This document shows positions 1 to 7,968 of a stretch of 64,000 nt of DNA, piece by piece. The DNA is from Pedobacter rhodius (GTDB taxonomy: Bacteria > Bacteroidota > Bacteroidia > Sphingobacteriales > Sphingobacteriaceae): NCBI RefSeq assembly GCF_027213645.1, contig NZ_JAPWGL010000006.1, positions 62,001 to 126,000 on the forward strand, written 5' to 3'. The translations under genes were made by a program, and so were the position numbers. The first letter of the stretch is position 1, and each line of letters starts with the position of its first letter. The notes below the pieces were generated by a model. It saw only the letters and a program-made list of their open reading frames with translations, did not search any database and had not been told where the DNA came from.

Positions 1-545
1 GCTGCCCGGTCGATTCTGGTTCCCGGTTTTAATGTAGGATCTCCTGCACTGAACATCATAACAACTTTTCCTTTAATGTCAGTCCCGGCGAAATCGTTAT
101 AACTTCCTTTATTTATTGCATAACCAACAAAAACGATTTGATCAGTAGAAAAGGTAAAACCATTATTGCTGATTAAACTTGGAGAAACAACATAGTCTTT
201 TTGATATTCCTTTGGCTGGCCGTTTATCGTTACCTGGCTTTGTTTTAAAGTAACGTTAACCAGATCGATTTTTTGAAAATACTCGCCATTAACAGGGCCT
301 TTTAACCCGATTGACTTGAAATAGTTGCGAATATAATCTGCTGCCATCCAGGCACCTTTTGTACCTGTTTCGCGACCTTCATATTCGTCGGAAGCTAACA
401 CTGAAAGATGTTTAAGTCCGTCAGCCGGGTTTATGGCTTTGCTAAACTTCATTGCATCCTTATTTGGTACAAGTGGTTTAACCTGTGCGAAGCAGCTGAT
501 ACTAAGTGCTGAAGCTAAGCCTAGAGTTAGAAATTTTTTATTCAT
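1..545 (-). CDS. M28 family zinc peptidase, N-terminal part (truncated by window edge)
   Basis: The gene begins at the ATG at 545-543 on the minus strand and runs off the left edge, so only about 181 N-terminal residues are visible. It opens with a Sec signal peptide (MNKKFLTLGLASALSISCFA) followed by a region typical of exported M28 aminopeptidases, including HLSVLASDEYEGRETGTKG and the start of an inserted protease-associated (PA) domain (FVGYAINKGSYNDFAG, IKGKVVMMF). The catalytic zinc-binding part lies outside the window. It follows rpiB by 27 nt on the same strand and may be co-transcribed with it. The call rests on the conserved N-terminal pattern only; the product probably hydrolyses peptides in the periplasm or outside the cell. 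Confidence 0.75.
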   Translation of the reverse strand, partial: MNKKFLTLGLASALSISCFAQVKPLVPNKDAMKFSKAINPADGLKHLSVLASDEYEGRETGTKGAWMAADYIRNYFKSIGLKGPVNGEYFQKIDLVNVTLKQSQVTINGQPKEYQKDYVVSPSLISNNGFTFSTDQIVFVGYAINKGSYNDFAGTDIKGKVVMMFSAGDPTLKPGTRIDRA

Positions 546-572
546 TATATAGTAAAAGTTAGTTTCTTAAAA

Positions 573-1010
573 TTAGCAGGATATTTTTTCTACCCTGTGT
601 TGGTGCCTGCCACCTTCAAATTCGGTATTTAAAAAGGTTGTTGTTATTTCTTTAGCAAGTTCTTCAGATACAAACCTTGCCGGAATACATAAAACATTCG
701 CATCATTGTGCTTTCTGACTAATGATGCAATTTCATTTTCCCAGCATAATCCTGCTCTGATGTGCTGATGTTTATTGGCAGTTATCGCAACGCCGTTTGC
801 CGAACCGCAAAGCAAAATCCCATATTTAAAATCACCGCCTTCTACTGCTGAAGCAACAGGATGCGCAAAATCAGGATAGTCTACTGAATCAAGGCTATGT
901 GTTCCAAAATCTTCAATTTCGTAATCAGAAAGAAAATCTTTAAGTACTTCCTTATATTCAAAACCTGCATGATCTGAACCAATTGCAATTTTTATTTTGG
1001 TGTTCGCCAT
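573..1010 (-). CDS. rpiB: Ribose-5-phosphate isomerase B
   Basis: This cytosolic enzyme interconverts ribose-5-phosphate and ribulose-5-phosphate in the pentose phosphate pathway. At 145 aa it has the normal RpiB/LacAB length. Visible family motifs are SDHAG at residues 12-16 (substrate binding), the catalytic Cys68 followed by GSANG at 69-73 (anion hole), and the conserved C-terminal stretch containing NDANVLCIPARF. No signal peptide is present. It lies 46 nt downstream of tatC and has its own TAnnTTTG element only 4 nt before the start codon, so the transcript could be nearly leaderless. Family assignment is firm; true RpiB and the sugar-specific LacA/AlsB relatives cannot be fully separated by eye, but the housekeeping context favours RpiB. 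Confidence 0.93.
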   Translation of the reverse strand: MANTKIKIAIGSDHAGFEYKEVLKDFLSDYEIEDFGTHSLDSVDYPDFAHPVASAVEGGDFKYGILLCGSANGVAITANKHQHIRAGLCWENEIASLVRKHNDANVLCIPARFVSEELAKEITTTFLNTEFEGGRHQHRVEKISC

Positions 1011-1014
1011 CTGC

Positions 1015-1022
1015 CAAATTTA
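1015..1022 (-). promoter_or_regulatory. Putative -7 element (TAAATTTG) of rpiB
   Basis: On the minus strand TAAATTTG matches the Bacteroidota -7 consensus TAnnTTTG and ends 4 nt before the rpiB ATG. No clear -33 TTG was found at the expected spacing. If functional, it would give an almost leaderless mRNA. Confidence 0.4.
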
Positions 1023-1056
1023 TAGAGAATTATGAAATCTGTTCGTAATGTTTTTG

Positions 1057-1938
1057 TTAGTTAGCATAGAAATCAGCTTCAGCTTTTTTCTTCTTTTTTT
1101 CAATATAGGCCGAAACAAAAATACTAGCCTCATACAATAAAAACAAAGGTGCTGCAACAGTAAGCATTGTTAATATATCCGGCGTTGGCGTAACAATAGC
1201 CGCAATAATCAGGATAATTACCGCTGCATATCTTCTGCTTGATCTCATCAACTTCGGGGTCATCAAGCCAAGTTTTGATAATATAAAAATGATTATCGGG
1301 AGTTCGAAGATAATTCCGGTTCCTAATGTTAAAGTTGCGATTGAAGAAACATAAGAATCTATTGTGAAAGTGTTTTTGATTTCAGAACTAACCGTATAGC
1401 CAGTTAAGAAATTAATAGATAAAGCACAGATTATGAAATAGCCGAATATGATACCAATTATGAAAAGTACCGAAGCAAAAAAAACGAAACCGCTTGCTGA
1501 TTTTCTTTCCTTTTCATGTAATGCAGGTTTAACAAAACGCCATATCTCCCAAAGCAAATAAGGAAAACCAAGGATTATACCGCACATTACACAGACATTC
1601 AATTGCAGGTTAAATTGGCCGGCCATTTCTGTATTGATAATTTCACCGTTAATTTTAGTGATACACATATCCTTACCGAGTGATGGAAAATGCTCAACGA
1701 GCTTACACATCATCCGGTAAGTCCAGAAATCAGGTTTTTTGGGGCCGAAAATTATCTTATCCAGAATTTCTTCGTTGAAATAAAAAGCAATTCCCGTGAA
1801 AACGCCAATTGCAATTACGGCTCTGATTAAATGTTTACGAAGTACATCGAGATGGTCAAAGAAAGACATTTCTGCTTCTAACGTTGTACTCTTTTGTCCG
1901 ATAGCTTTTGTAAGTAGTGATTTTCTAGTGTCGCTCAT
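1057..1938 (-). CDS. tatC: Sec-independent protein translocase TatC
   Basis: TatC is the multi-spanning inner-membrane subunit that recognises twin-arginine signal peptides. The 293-aa product has the conserved N-terminal block FFDHLDVLRKHLIRA at residues 26-40, then six hydrophobic segments, with the family pattern FxFxxPYLLWEIWRFVKPALHEKERK after the second one. A long periplasmic loop between the first two membrane segments is usual for Bacteroidota TatC. No tatA/tatB is in the window. Candidate substrates here are the DUF1501 protein (KRREFL) and ActB (PRRDFL). The gene sits 70 nt downstream of accC, separated from it by a strong hairpin, and has a putative -7 element of its own, so it is probably a separate transcription unit. 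Confidence 0.95.
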   Translation of the reverse strand: MSDTRKSLLTKAIGQKSTTLEAEMSFFDHLDVLRKHLIRAVIAIGVFTGIAFYFNEEILDKIIFGPKKPDFWTYRMMCKLVEHFPSLGKDMCITKINGEIINTEMAGQFNLQLNVCVMCGIILGFPYLLWEIWRFVKPALHEKERKSASGFVFFASVLFIIGIIFGYFIICALSINFLTGYTVSSEIKNTFTIDSYVSSIATLTLGTGIIFELPIIIFILSKLGLMTPKLMRSSRRYAAVIILIIAAIVTPTPDILTMLTVAAPLFLLYEASIFVSAYIEKKKKKAEADFYAN

Positions 1939-1946
1939 GTTGAAAA

Positions 1947-1954
1947 CAAAAATA
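1947..1954 (-). promoter_or_regulatory. Putative -7 element (TATTTTTG) of tatC, overlapping the accC terminator
   Basis: TATTTTTG on the minus strand fits TAnnTTTG and ends 8 nt before the tatC ATG. It shares bases 1951-1954 with the distal arm of the hairpin at 1951-1980. Confidence 0.4.
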
Positions 1955-1980
1955 CCATTCTAAATGGATAGAATGGTATT
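1951..1980 (-). terminator. Rho-independent terminator-like hairpin after accC
   Basis: A perfect 12-bp stem (AATACCATTCTA with TAGAATGGTATT) closes a 6-nt loop. On the minus strand it lies 28 nt after the accC stop and is followed by a T-rich run, as expected for a terminator ending the fatty-acid operon. Confidence 0.7.
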
Positions 1981-2008
1981 TACGTGTTAAATATAGAAAT
2001 AGTTTATA

Positions 2009-3349
2009 TTATTCTGAAAATTCGAATGTTTCCATAAACTTGGTTGTGAAATTCCCCGCTCTGAAGTTCGGATCTTTCATCAATTGTAAATGGAAAGGAA
2101 TGGTTGTTTTAACACCTTCAATTACAAATTCACCTAAAGCACGTTCCATGGTACAAATTGCTTCTTCGCGGGTTTGAGCCACGCAAATCAGTTTTGCAAT
2201 CATCGAATCGTAGTTTGACGGAATCTGGTAACCGGCATAAACGTGTGTATCTACACGTACGCCGTGTCCTCCCGGGGAGTGGAAATTAGTAATTTTACCT
2301 GGCGAAGGGCGGAAATTATTTGCAGGATCTTCCGCATTGATGCGGCATTCTATTGCATGTAACCTTGGAAAATAATTTTTGCCCGAGATTGGTATACCCG
2401 CCGCAACTTTAATCTGTTCTTTGATTAAATCAAACTCAATAACTTCTTCCGTAACCGGATGTTCTACCTGGATACGGGTGTTCATTTCCATAAAATAGAA
2501 GTTACGGTGTTTATCAACCAAAAATTCGATGGTACCGGCTCCTTCATAGTTTACAGCCATTGCGCCTTTAATTGCAGCTTCACCCATTCTCAAACGAAGT
2601 TCTTCGGTCATAAAAGGGGAAGGAGATTCTTCAACCAATTTCTGGTGGCGACGTTGAATAGAGCAATCGCGTTCTGATAAATGGCAGGCTTTACCAAACT
2701 GATCGCCGATCACCTGGATTTCAATATGGCGGGGATCTTCAATATATTTTTCTAAATATAAGCCATCGTTCCCAAAAGCGGCACCAGATTCCTGGCGGGC
2801 ACTGTCCCACGCATTTTCAAAGTCTTCATCTTTCCAAACCACACGCATACCACGGCCACCACCCCCGGCGGTAGCTTTAAGGATAACCGGATAGCCCATT
2901 TCATTAGCAATTGTTATACCCTCTTTAACGCTGGTTAGCAACCCTTCAGAACCCGGGATTGTTGGAACACCGGCAGTTTTCATGGTTTCTTTAGCCGAAG
3001 CCTTATCGCCCATGCCGTTAATCTGCTCAGGTGTTGCACCAATAAACTTGATGCCGTACTCACGGCAGATATTTGAAAACTTTGCATTTTCAGAAAGGAA
3101 TCCGTAACCCGGGTGAATTGCATCAGCATTTGTTAATTCTGCAGCTGATATAATATTAGGGATATTTAAATAAGAATCTTTACTTGGTGGAGGGCCAATA
3201 CACACCGCCTCATCAGCAAAACGTACATGTAAACTCTCTCTATCTGCAGTAGAGTAAACAGCAACCGTTTTGATGCCCATTTCCTTGCAGGTACGGATAA
3301 TACGCAAAGCGATTTCGCCCCTGTTGGCAATTAGTATTTTTTTAAACAT
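2009..3349 (-). CDS. accC: Biotin carboxylase subunit of acetyl-CoA carboxylase
   Basis: AccC carboxylates the biotin carried by AccB using ATP and bicarbonate, the first half of malonyl-CoA synthesis. The 446-aa length is normal. It starts with the hallmark FKKILIANRGEIALRI; the ATP-grasp glycine loop GGGGRGMR is at residues 162-169, ATP-binding lysines are K116 and K158, and the catalytic/bicarbonate region EMNTRIQVEHPVTE spans 288-301 with Arg292. It lies 108 nt downstream of accB in the same direction, the usual accBC order. Very similar carboxylases occur in propionyl-CoA and pyruvate carboxylases, but pairing with a short BCCP and fabH/plsX supports the fatty-acid role. The gap before it contains a repeated GATTACACCGAT-like intergenic word. 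Confidence 0.95.
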   Translation of the reverse strand: MFKKILIANRGEIALRIIRTCKEMGIKTVAVYSTADRESLHVRFADEAVCIGPPPSKDSYLNIPNIISAAELTNADAIHPGYGFLSENAKFSNICREYGIKFIGATPEQINGMGDKASAKETMKTAGVPTIPGSEGLLTSVKEGITIANEMGYPVILKATAGGGGRGMRVVWKDEDFENAWDSARQESGAAFGNDGLYLEKYIEDPRHIEIQVIGDQFGKACHLSERDCSIQRRHQKLVEESPSPFMTEELRLRMGEAAIKGAMAVNYEGAGTIEFLVDKHRNFYFMEMNTRIQVEHPVTEEVIEFDLIKEQIKVAAGIPISGKNYFPRLHAIECRINAEDPANNFRPSPGKITNFHSPGGHGVRVDTHVYAGYQIPSNYDSMIAKLICVAQTREEAICTMERALGEFVIEGVKTTIPFHLQLMKDPNFRAGNFTTKFMETFEFSE

Positions 3350-3457
3350 AATTTTTTAATTGATGATTACACCGATGAAAAGGATTACACCGATTTTGGA
3401 TTATTATCCTAAAATAATTTAATCAATGGAATCATCTTAAATCTGTGAAATCAATTT

Positions 3458-3934
3458 CTAAATAGGTTCTACTAAAAATAACGGTTGGTCATATTCAACT
3501 GGCGATGCATTGTCGACCAAAATCTTAACGATACGGCCAGAAACTTCACTTTCAATTTCATTGAAAAGTTTCATCGCTTCGATAATACAGATTACTTTTC
3601 CTGTTGCAACTTCATCACCAACATTTACAAACATAGGTTTATCAGGGCTTGATGAACGATAAAAAGTACCAATCATTGGAGATTTGATGGTAATGTATTT
3701 AGATGTATCTTCTGCAACAGGTACAGCTGGCGTTGAGGCAGCTGGTGCTGTAGGCGCTGTTGCAACCGGTGCTGCTGCTTGTAAAAGCGGCGCTTGCGGT
3801 ACAGTAGCATGTACAACTGTTGGTGTCTGGTTTGTTTTGATGGTGATTTTAAAATTCTCCTGCTCGATTGCAACTTCATTTACACCAGAACGAGAAACAA
3901 ATTTAATCAGTTCCTGTATTTGTTTGATATCCAT
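3458..3934 (-). CDS. accB: Biotin carboxyl carrier protein of acetyl-CoA carboxylase
   Basis: AccB carries the biotin that shuttles the carboxyl group between AccC and the carboxyltransferase. The 158-aa protein has an N-terminal helix region (MDIKQIQELIKFV), an Ala/Pro/Val-rich flexible linker at about residues 40-75, and a C-terminal biotinyl domain with EAMKL at 119-123, making Lys122 the biotinylation site. Length and layout match bacterial BCCP. It is followed by accC and preceded, across a 168-nt repeat-containing gap, by fabH. ORFs in other frames over the Ala/Pro linker are composition shadows. Confidence 0.95.
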   Translation of the reverse strand: MDIKQIQELIKFVSRSGVNEVAIEQENFKITIKTNQTPTVVHATVPQAPLLQAAAPVATAPTAPAASTPAVPVAEDTSKYITIKSPMIGTFYRSSSPDKPMFVNVGDEVATGKVICIIEAMKLFNEIESEVSGRIVKILVDNASPVEYDQPLFLVEPI

Positions 3935-4006
3935 TTTTTAAGCTTGTTATGTAAAAAATAGTGTTTATTGAATTAACTAAGTTATACTTTTTTTGTTTTA
4001 TTTTTC

Positions 4007-4109
4007 TAGTTGGTTAGTTTTTTGGATATTTTGTAGTTTAGTTCGACAATGTCCGATATTTAAATTTATACCTGCTAACAAACTAAAAAACAAAACAACC
4101 AACTAACTA
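4007..4109. repeat. AT-rich inverted repeat with heptad-like words between fabH and accB
   Basis: The right side can be read in 7-nt steps from 4075 (CTAACAA, ACTAAAA, AACAAAA, CAACCAA, CTAACTA), ending over the fabH stop codon. The left side near 4007 carries complementary words (TAGTTGG, TTAGTTT). It resembles the clearer heptad arrays elsewhere in the window, but low complexity weakens the case. Confidence 0.4.
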
Positions 4110-5098
4110 TTATAGGCCCATTTAAGGTATATAGAACCCCAGGTGAAACCACCGCCAAAAGCGGCCAATACAATGTTATCGCCTTTTTTCAACTTGCTTT
4201 CCCATTCCCATAAGCATAATGGAATTGTTCCGTTTGTGGTATTGCCATAACGTTCAATATTAATCATTACCTTATCAGTTGTTACGCCCATACGGTTTGC
4301 AGTAGCATCAATAATGCGTTTATTGGCTTGGTGAGGCACTAACCAGGCCACATCATCAGCAGTTAGACTGTTGCGTTCCATAATTTCTGCAGCAACATCT
4401 GCCATGTTGGTTACGGCGAATTTAAAAACCGTAGGGCCTTCCTGGTGTGCAAAATGTTCTCTCGCATCAATTGTTTCGTGTGTTGCCGGTTTAACCGAAC
4501 CACCGGCTTTCATACCTAAGAAATCTCTTCCCGAACCATCTGTTCTCAAAATCGAATCCTGAATTCCTAAACCTTCCTCATTAGGTTCAAGCAAAGCGCA
4601 ACCGCAACCATCGCCAAAAATGATACAAGTGGTACGGTCTTCATAATTGATAATCGACGACATTTTATCGCCCCCAACAACTAAAACTTTTTTGTGTCTT
4701 CCCGATTCAACAAAAGAAGCACCCGTAGCCAGGCCAAAAATAAAGCCTGAACAAGCGGCTTGTAAATCGTAACCCCAGGCATTTGTAGCACCAATTTTAT
4801 CAGCTAACACGTTAGCCGTTGCGGGAAAAGTAAAATCAGGTGTAGTGGTGCAAAAGATAATCAATTCGATTTCCTTTGCATCGATACCTCTCTTTTTAAG
4901 CAATCCATTTACCGCATGAACGGCCATATCTGATGTACCTAAACCTTCTCCCTTTAAAATTCTGCGCTCTTTAATGCCCGTTCTGCTGGTAATCCATTCA
5001 TCCGAAGTATCAACCATGGTTTCTAACTCGGTGTTTGTAAGCACATAGTCAGGAACGTAACCATTTACTGCTGTAATAGCAGCGTGAATTTTACTCAT
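4103..5098 (-). CDS. fabH: 3-oxoacyl-[acyl-carrier-protein] synthase III (KASIII), copy 1
   Basis: FabH condenses a short acyl-CoA with malonyl-ACP to start fatty-acid synthesis in the cytosol. The 331-aa protein has the full KASIII catalytic set: Cys116 in DLQAACSGF, His256 in VPHQANKRI, and Asn286 in YGNTTNG. The N-terminal NGYVPDYVLTN and the SDEWITSRTGIKERR block are typical. It lies 18 nt after plsX and upstream of accB, the conserved context for the primary FabH. A second KASIII gene at 12264 is more divergent. This copy is taken as the housekeeping initiator, possibly with branched-chain primers, which are common in Bacteroidota (inference). Confidence 0.93.
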   Translation of the reverse strand: MSKIHAAITAVNGYVPDYVLTNTELETMVDTSDEWITSRTGIKERRILKGEGLGTSDMAVHAVNGLLKKRGIDAKEIELIIFCTTTPDFTFPATANVLADKIGATNAWGYDLQAACSGFIFGLATGASFVESGRHKKVLVVGGDKMSSIINYEDRTTCIIFGDGCGCALLEPNEEGLGIQDSILRTDGSGRDFLGMKAGGSVKPATHETIDAREHFAHQEGPTVFKFAVTNMADVAAEIMERNSLTADDVAWLVPHQANKRIIDATANRMGVTTDKVMINIERYGNTTNGTIPLCLWEWESKLKKGDNIVLAAFGGGFTWGSIYLKWAYNS

Positions 5099-5116
5099 TT
5101 TAAAAATTTTAATAAA

Positions 5117-6055
5117 TTATTTAAATGCCATTCTAATCTTTTCTACCAATCCGGTAGTTATCATTTCGCGGGATTGAAGAACCATATTTTTAACTGCCAA
5201 CGGACTCGAAATTCCATGTCCGATAACAACGGGCGCGTTAACACCCAACACCGGACTACCGCCGTATTGCTCGTAATTGAAACGATCGAAAAATTCATCT
5301 TTCATGCCTTTTTTAACGGTAAGTACATAAAATGATTCGGCTAATTTTAGCACAACATTTCCGGTAAAACCATCACAAACAATAACATCAGCTTTTTCGT
5401 TAAATAAATCCCTTCCTTCTACATTGCCTACGAAATTGAATAAATTCGTATCCTTCATCAGGGGAAAGGTTGCCATACTAAGCATGTTTCCTTTTTCATC
5501 TTCCTCGCCTATATTCAATAACGCAACTTTAGGGGAATTTATTTGCCATAAATTTTCTGCATATAAACTACCTAAAACACCAAATTGCAAAAGAATATCC
5601 GGTTTACAATCTGCATTTGCGCCAACATCGAGCAGTAAGCCCGTGCCGCCTTTAATTTTCGGAAGAATTGTACATAAACATGGGCGGATAATGCCCGGAA
5701 TCGTTTTAACGCTAAAAACTGCGCCAACCAACATTGCTCCTGAATTTCCTGCGCTGGCAAACGAATCGATTTTACCTTCTTTTAAAAGATTAAAACCAAC
5801 GGCTATGCTCGATTTAGGTTTCTGAACAATTGCTTTTGTGGGATGTTCGCCCATACCAATAACCTCATCAGTATGAACGTATTCAAAATGATCCGGATTA
5901 AAACCTTCTTCTGCTAGAATTGGTTTAATCTGTTCGGTATCGCCAATAAGAACGAGGTGTTCTCCGGCGTTTAGCGATTGATGAGCTGCTATTGCTCCTA
6001 AAACGTTTGCTTTAGGAGCATAGTCTCCGCCCATTATGTCGAGGCCTATTTTCAT
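5117..6055 (-). CDS. plsX: Phosphate acyltransferase PlsX
   Basis: PlsX converts acyl-ACP to acyl-phosphate, the acyl donor for PlsY in phospholipid synthesis, and acts at the membrane periphery. The 312-aa product begins with the signature MKIGLDIMGGDYAPKANVLG and contains the conserved HTDEVIGMGEHPTKA, ASAGNSGAML and CDGFTGNVVLK blocks. It sits between rpmF and fabH, as in many bacteria, with an 18-nt gap to fabH, and is surely in the same operon. A sizeable ORF on the opposite strand (5424-5825) is a shadow. Confidence 0.95.
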   Translation of the reverse strand: MKIGLDIMGGDYAPKANVLGAIAAHQSLNAGEHLVLIGDTEQIKPILAEEGFNPDHFEYVHTDEVIGMGEHPTKAIVQKPKSSIAVGFNLLKEGKIDSFASAGNSGAMLVGAVFSVKTIPGIIRPCLCTILPKIKGGTGLLLDVGANADCKPDILLQFGVLGSLYAENLWQINSPKVALLNIGEEDEKGNMLSMATFPLMKDTNLFNFVGNVEGRDLFNEKADVIVCDGFTGNVVLKLAESFYVLTVKKGMKDEFFDRFNYEQYGGSPVLGVNAPVVIGHGISSPLAVKNMVLQSREMITTGLVEKIRMAFK

Positions 6056-6077
6056 AGAAAAAATCTGTCTGTGTTTG

Positions 6078-6096
6078 TTTTAGGTTAATCCTAAAA
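6078..6096 (-). terminator. Short hairpin between rpmF and plsX
   Basis: TTTTAGG pairs with CCTAAAA around a 5-nt loop. The stem is weak and has no strong T-run, so it may be a processing or attenuation site, not a full terminator. It lies inside an otherwise continuous operon. Confidence 0.3.
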
Positions 6097-6156
6097 ATTT
6101 CAGTTGACTAAGGTATGACTAAAGCCGCTGAAAACACAAACAATTTTTTAAGAAAA

Positions 6157-6348
6157 TTACCCGATTTGAGTATTTTCGATAACCAATTTACCGTTATAGT
6201 ATAGGTTACCATCAACGTTGTAAGCACGGTGAGGTACGTGGATAGCACCTGTTGCTGAGCATGTTGCTAAAGAAGGCGTCACAGCTTTATAGTGCGTTCT
6301 TCTTTTATTTTTTCTCTGTTTCGAGATTTTCCGTTTTGGATGTGCCAT
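6157..6348 (-). CDS. rpmF: 50S ribosomal protein L32
   Basis: This is a small basic ribosomal protein of the large subunit, 63 aa, with the conserved start MAHPKRKISKQRKNKRRTH. The typical four-cysteine zinc ribbon of some L32 proteins is absent: only one Cys (TCSATG) remains, as in the zinc-free form common in Bacteroidota. It follows the DUF177 gene by 15 nt and precedes plsX by 101 nt, the widespread yceD-rpmF-plsX order. A short hairpin (6078-6096) occupies the rpmF-plsX gap. Confidence 0.96.
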   Translation of the reverse strand: MAHPKRKISKQRKNKRRTHYKAVTPSLATCSATGAIHVPHRAYNVDGNLYYNGKLVIENTQIG

Positions 6349-6363
6349 TGGTGTATAATCTAA

Positions 6364-6894
6364 TTATTTTTTTAACTTATTAAGTGCTTCCCAACGCGGG
6401 TCGCTTGATTGTTCATTTTCTTCAGCTTGTTTGTCGATAGAAAGTTGCTCTAATCTATCAATCATTTCCTGATCGCACGCTTTACCGGCCTGCTCACAGT
6501 TTTTGATATAAGGTACCGCTACGTTAATCATTTCGTATAATGGGCCTGATATATCAATCGCAGTTTCTTTTCTGCTAAGGGAGATAATTTCATCATCATC
6601 ACTCTCCAAATCATCACCTGCAAATTTTACAATTTGTCTTTCGTACAAATTAACTGGTAATGGAAATTCAGATAAACACTTATCGCAATCTAAATTTAAA
6701 GTTCCAATTACTTTGAATTTTAAAAGCAACATCGTCTCTTGTTTCTCAAGTTCCAGGTTCACTTTTAAATTTCCACTTTTAATTAACGAGTATTCAAAGG
6801 CGTTAAAAAAGGCATCATCAAGCTCATATTCAAACTGATGAGATCCCAATTTTAATCCGGTGAACGGTACTGAAAATTGTTTTAGCGGGTTCAA
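6364..6894 (-). CDS. DUF177 (YceD-like) protein
   Basis: This is a conserved cytosolic protein of 176 aa from the DUF177/YceD family, which is genetically linked to L32 and implicated in 23S rRNA metabolism in some bacteria. The DUF177 core has the family Cys pair LDCDKC at about residues 98-103, followed by an acidic region and a second pair (NCEQAGKACD). The C-terminus is charged and ends KLKK. It is the first gene of the operon that continues to accC, and a TACATTTG element lies 22 nt upstream of the start. Biochemical function is not established; position before rpmF is the main functional hint. Confidence 0.88.
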   Translation of the reverse strand: MNPLKQFSVPFTGLKLGSHQFEYELDDAFFNAFEYSLIKSGNLKVNLELEKQETMLLLKFKVIGTLNLDCDKCLSEFPLPVNLYERQIVKFAGDDLESDDDEIISLSRKETAIDISGPLYEMINVAVPYIKNCEQAGKACDQEMIDRLEQLSIDKQAEENEQSSDPRWEALNKLKK

Positions 6895-6916
6895 AGTACT
6901 GTAAAATTTTAGCCTG

Positions 6917-6924
6917 CAAATGTA
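6917..6924 (-). promoter_or_regulatory. Putative -7 element (TACATTTG) of the DUF177-rpmF-plsX-fabH-accBC operon
   Basis: On the minus strand TACATTTG matches TAnnTTTG and lies 22 nt upstream of the first start codon of the operon. No -33 TTG is evident at about 20 nt spacing. Confidence 0.45.
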
Positions 6925-6991
6925 GGGATAAAATAATTAGATAAAAAATGTTTTTTAAAATTGTTGCCGTTAAAAAACCTGCAGGGTTTTC

Positions 6992-7007
6992 AAAACCTGA
7001 TAGGTTT
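6992..7007. repeat. Palindromic repeat AAAACCTGATAGGTTT at the 3' end of the sulfurtransferase gene
   Basis: The AACCTGATAGGTT core recurs at 7878-7892 on the other side of the gene. This copy overlaps the stop codon (7008-7006) and is next to a related CCTGCAGGG palindrome. Confidence 0.6.
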
Positions 7008-7845
7008 ACCTCTTTAAAACCATTTCTTTGTTGTTTCTGCTCCATTCGCTCCACGAACCCACATAGAGTTTAGGAATTGGTAATCTTGCATAGTCCATTG
7101 CCAAAAGCGTGTGGCAGGCTGTAATGCCTGAGCCGCAATGTACAATTACATTTTCGGGTTTAACATTAGCCAGGGCTGATGAATAGCTTTCTTTCAGGAT
7201 TTCCGGCGCTAGAAAGTTCCCATCGGCATCAAGATTTTCGGTAAAAGGAATATTTGTCGCACCTGGAATGTGGCCGGCAATTAAATCAATTGGTTCAGTT
7301 AAACCGGCATAGCGGTTCGCATCACGAACATCTATGATAATATAATCTCCTGTTTTACCTGCCGCTTCAACTTCATTTATATCAGACAGAGGCAAAGCCC
7401 AATCCTGTACTTCGTATGCTCCGACAGATTTTGTTGTTTCAACTTTACTTGTTGTCGGGAAACCAGCTTTTACTGCAGCCTGAAAACCACCATCAATAAC
7501 CTGAACTTTTTCATGCCCGATTGCCCTTAGCATCCACCACAATCTCGCTGCCGCATTCCCACCATTTTTATCATCGTAAACAATTACATGGGTATTTTTA
7601 GTAATGCCCAGTTTTTGTAAAACAGCAGAAAATTGTTCAGCAGTTGGCAGGGGATGTCTGCCGCCCGCAGCAAAATCGCCGATGTTGGCTAAATCCTCGT
7701 TTACATCAACGAAGATTGCGCCCGCCAGATGTTGTTCGTCATATCTTGCTTTTGAACCGGCACTGGCATCAACAATAACGATTTCATCATCCAGATTTAA
7801 CCAGGTTAATTCTTCAGGTTTAATAATTGGAGAAAGTTTCGGCAT
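7006..7845 (-). CDS. Two-domain rhodanese-type sulfurtransferase (3-mercaptopyruvate type)
   Basis: This is a cytosolic sulfurtransferase of 279 aa with tandem rhodanese domains: an inactive N-terminal domain (about 8-135) and a catalytic C-terminal one (about 155-279). The active-site loop is Cys237 in CGSGITA, the form typical of 3-mercaptopyruvate sulfurtransferases rather than the CRKGVT of thiosulfate sulfurtransferases. GHIPGATNIPF at 191-201 is the usual rhodanese block. It probably moves sulfane sulfur to thiols or cyanide; the natural acceptor is unknown. It lies 123 nt downstream of pdxA on the same strand and is bracketed by copies of an AACCTGATAGGTT palindrome. Confidence 0.88.
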   Translation of the reverse strand: MPKLSPIIKPEELTWLNLDDEIVIVDASAGSKARYDEQHLAGAIFVDVNEDLANIGDFAAGGRHPLPTAEQFSAVLQKLGITKNTHVIVYDDKNGGNAAARLWWMLRAIGHEKVQVIDGGFQAAVKAGFPTTSKVETTKSVGAYEVQDWALPLSDINEVEAAGKTGDYIIIDVRDANRYAGLTEPIDLIAGHIPGATNIPFTENLDADGNFLAPEILKESYSSALANVKPENVIVHCGSGITACHTLLAMDYARLPIPKLYVGSWSEWSRNNKEMVLKR

Positions 7846-7861
7846 GGCATTTCTGTTTTGT

Positions 7862-7892
7862 AAACTTATCAGGTTAAAAACCTGATAGGTTT
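7862..7892. repeat. Inverted repeat (AAACTTATCAGGTT / AACCTGATAGGTTT) upstream of the sulfurtransferase
   Basis: The two 14-nt arms pair with one mismatch around a 3-nt spacer. The right arm is the same AACCTGATAGGTT word found at 6992-7007. It could form a hairpin in either direction. Confidence 0.6.
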
Positions 7893-7968
7893 GAAATTAT
7901 AGTAATTTCTTATTAATCTACTTAAGAAACCTTCGAACATTTAAGTTGCTTTGGTCTTTTTTTCTGCT

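Noticed and set aside
5424..5825. 133-aa plus-strand ORF inside plsX
   Set aside because: It is antisense to a well-conserved gene, lacks any recognised motif and has unnatural composition; it is a shadow.
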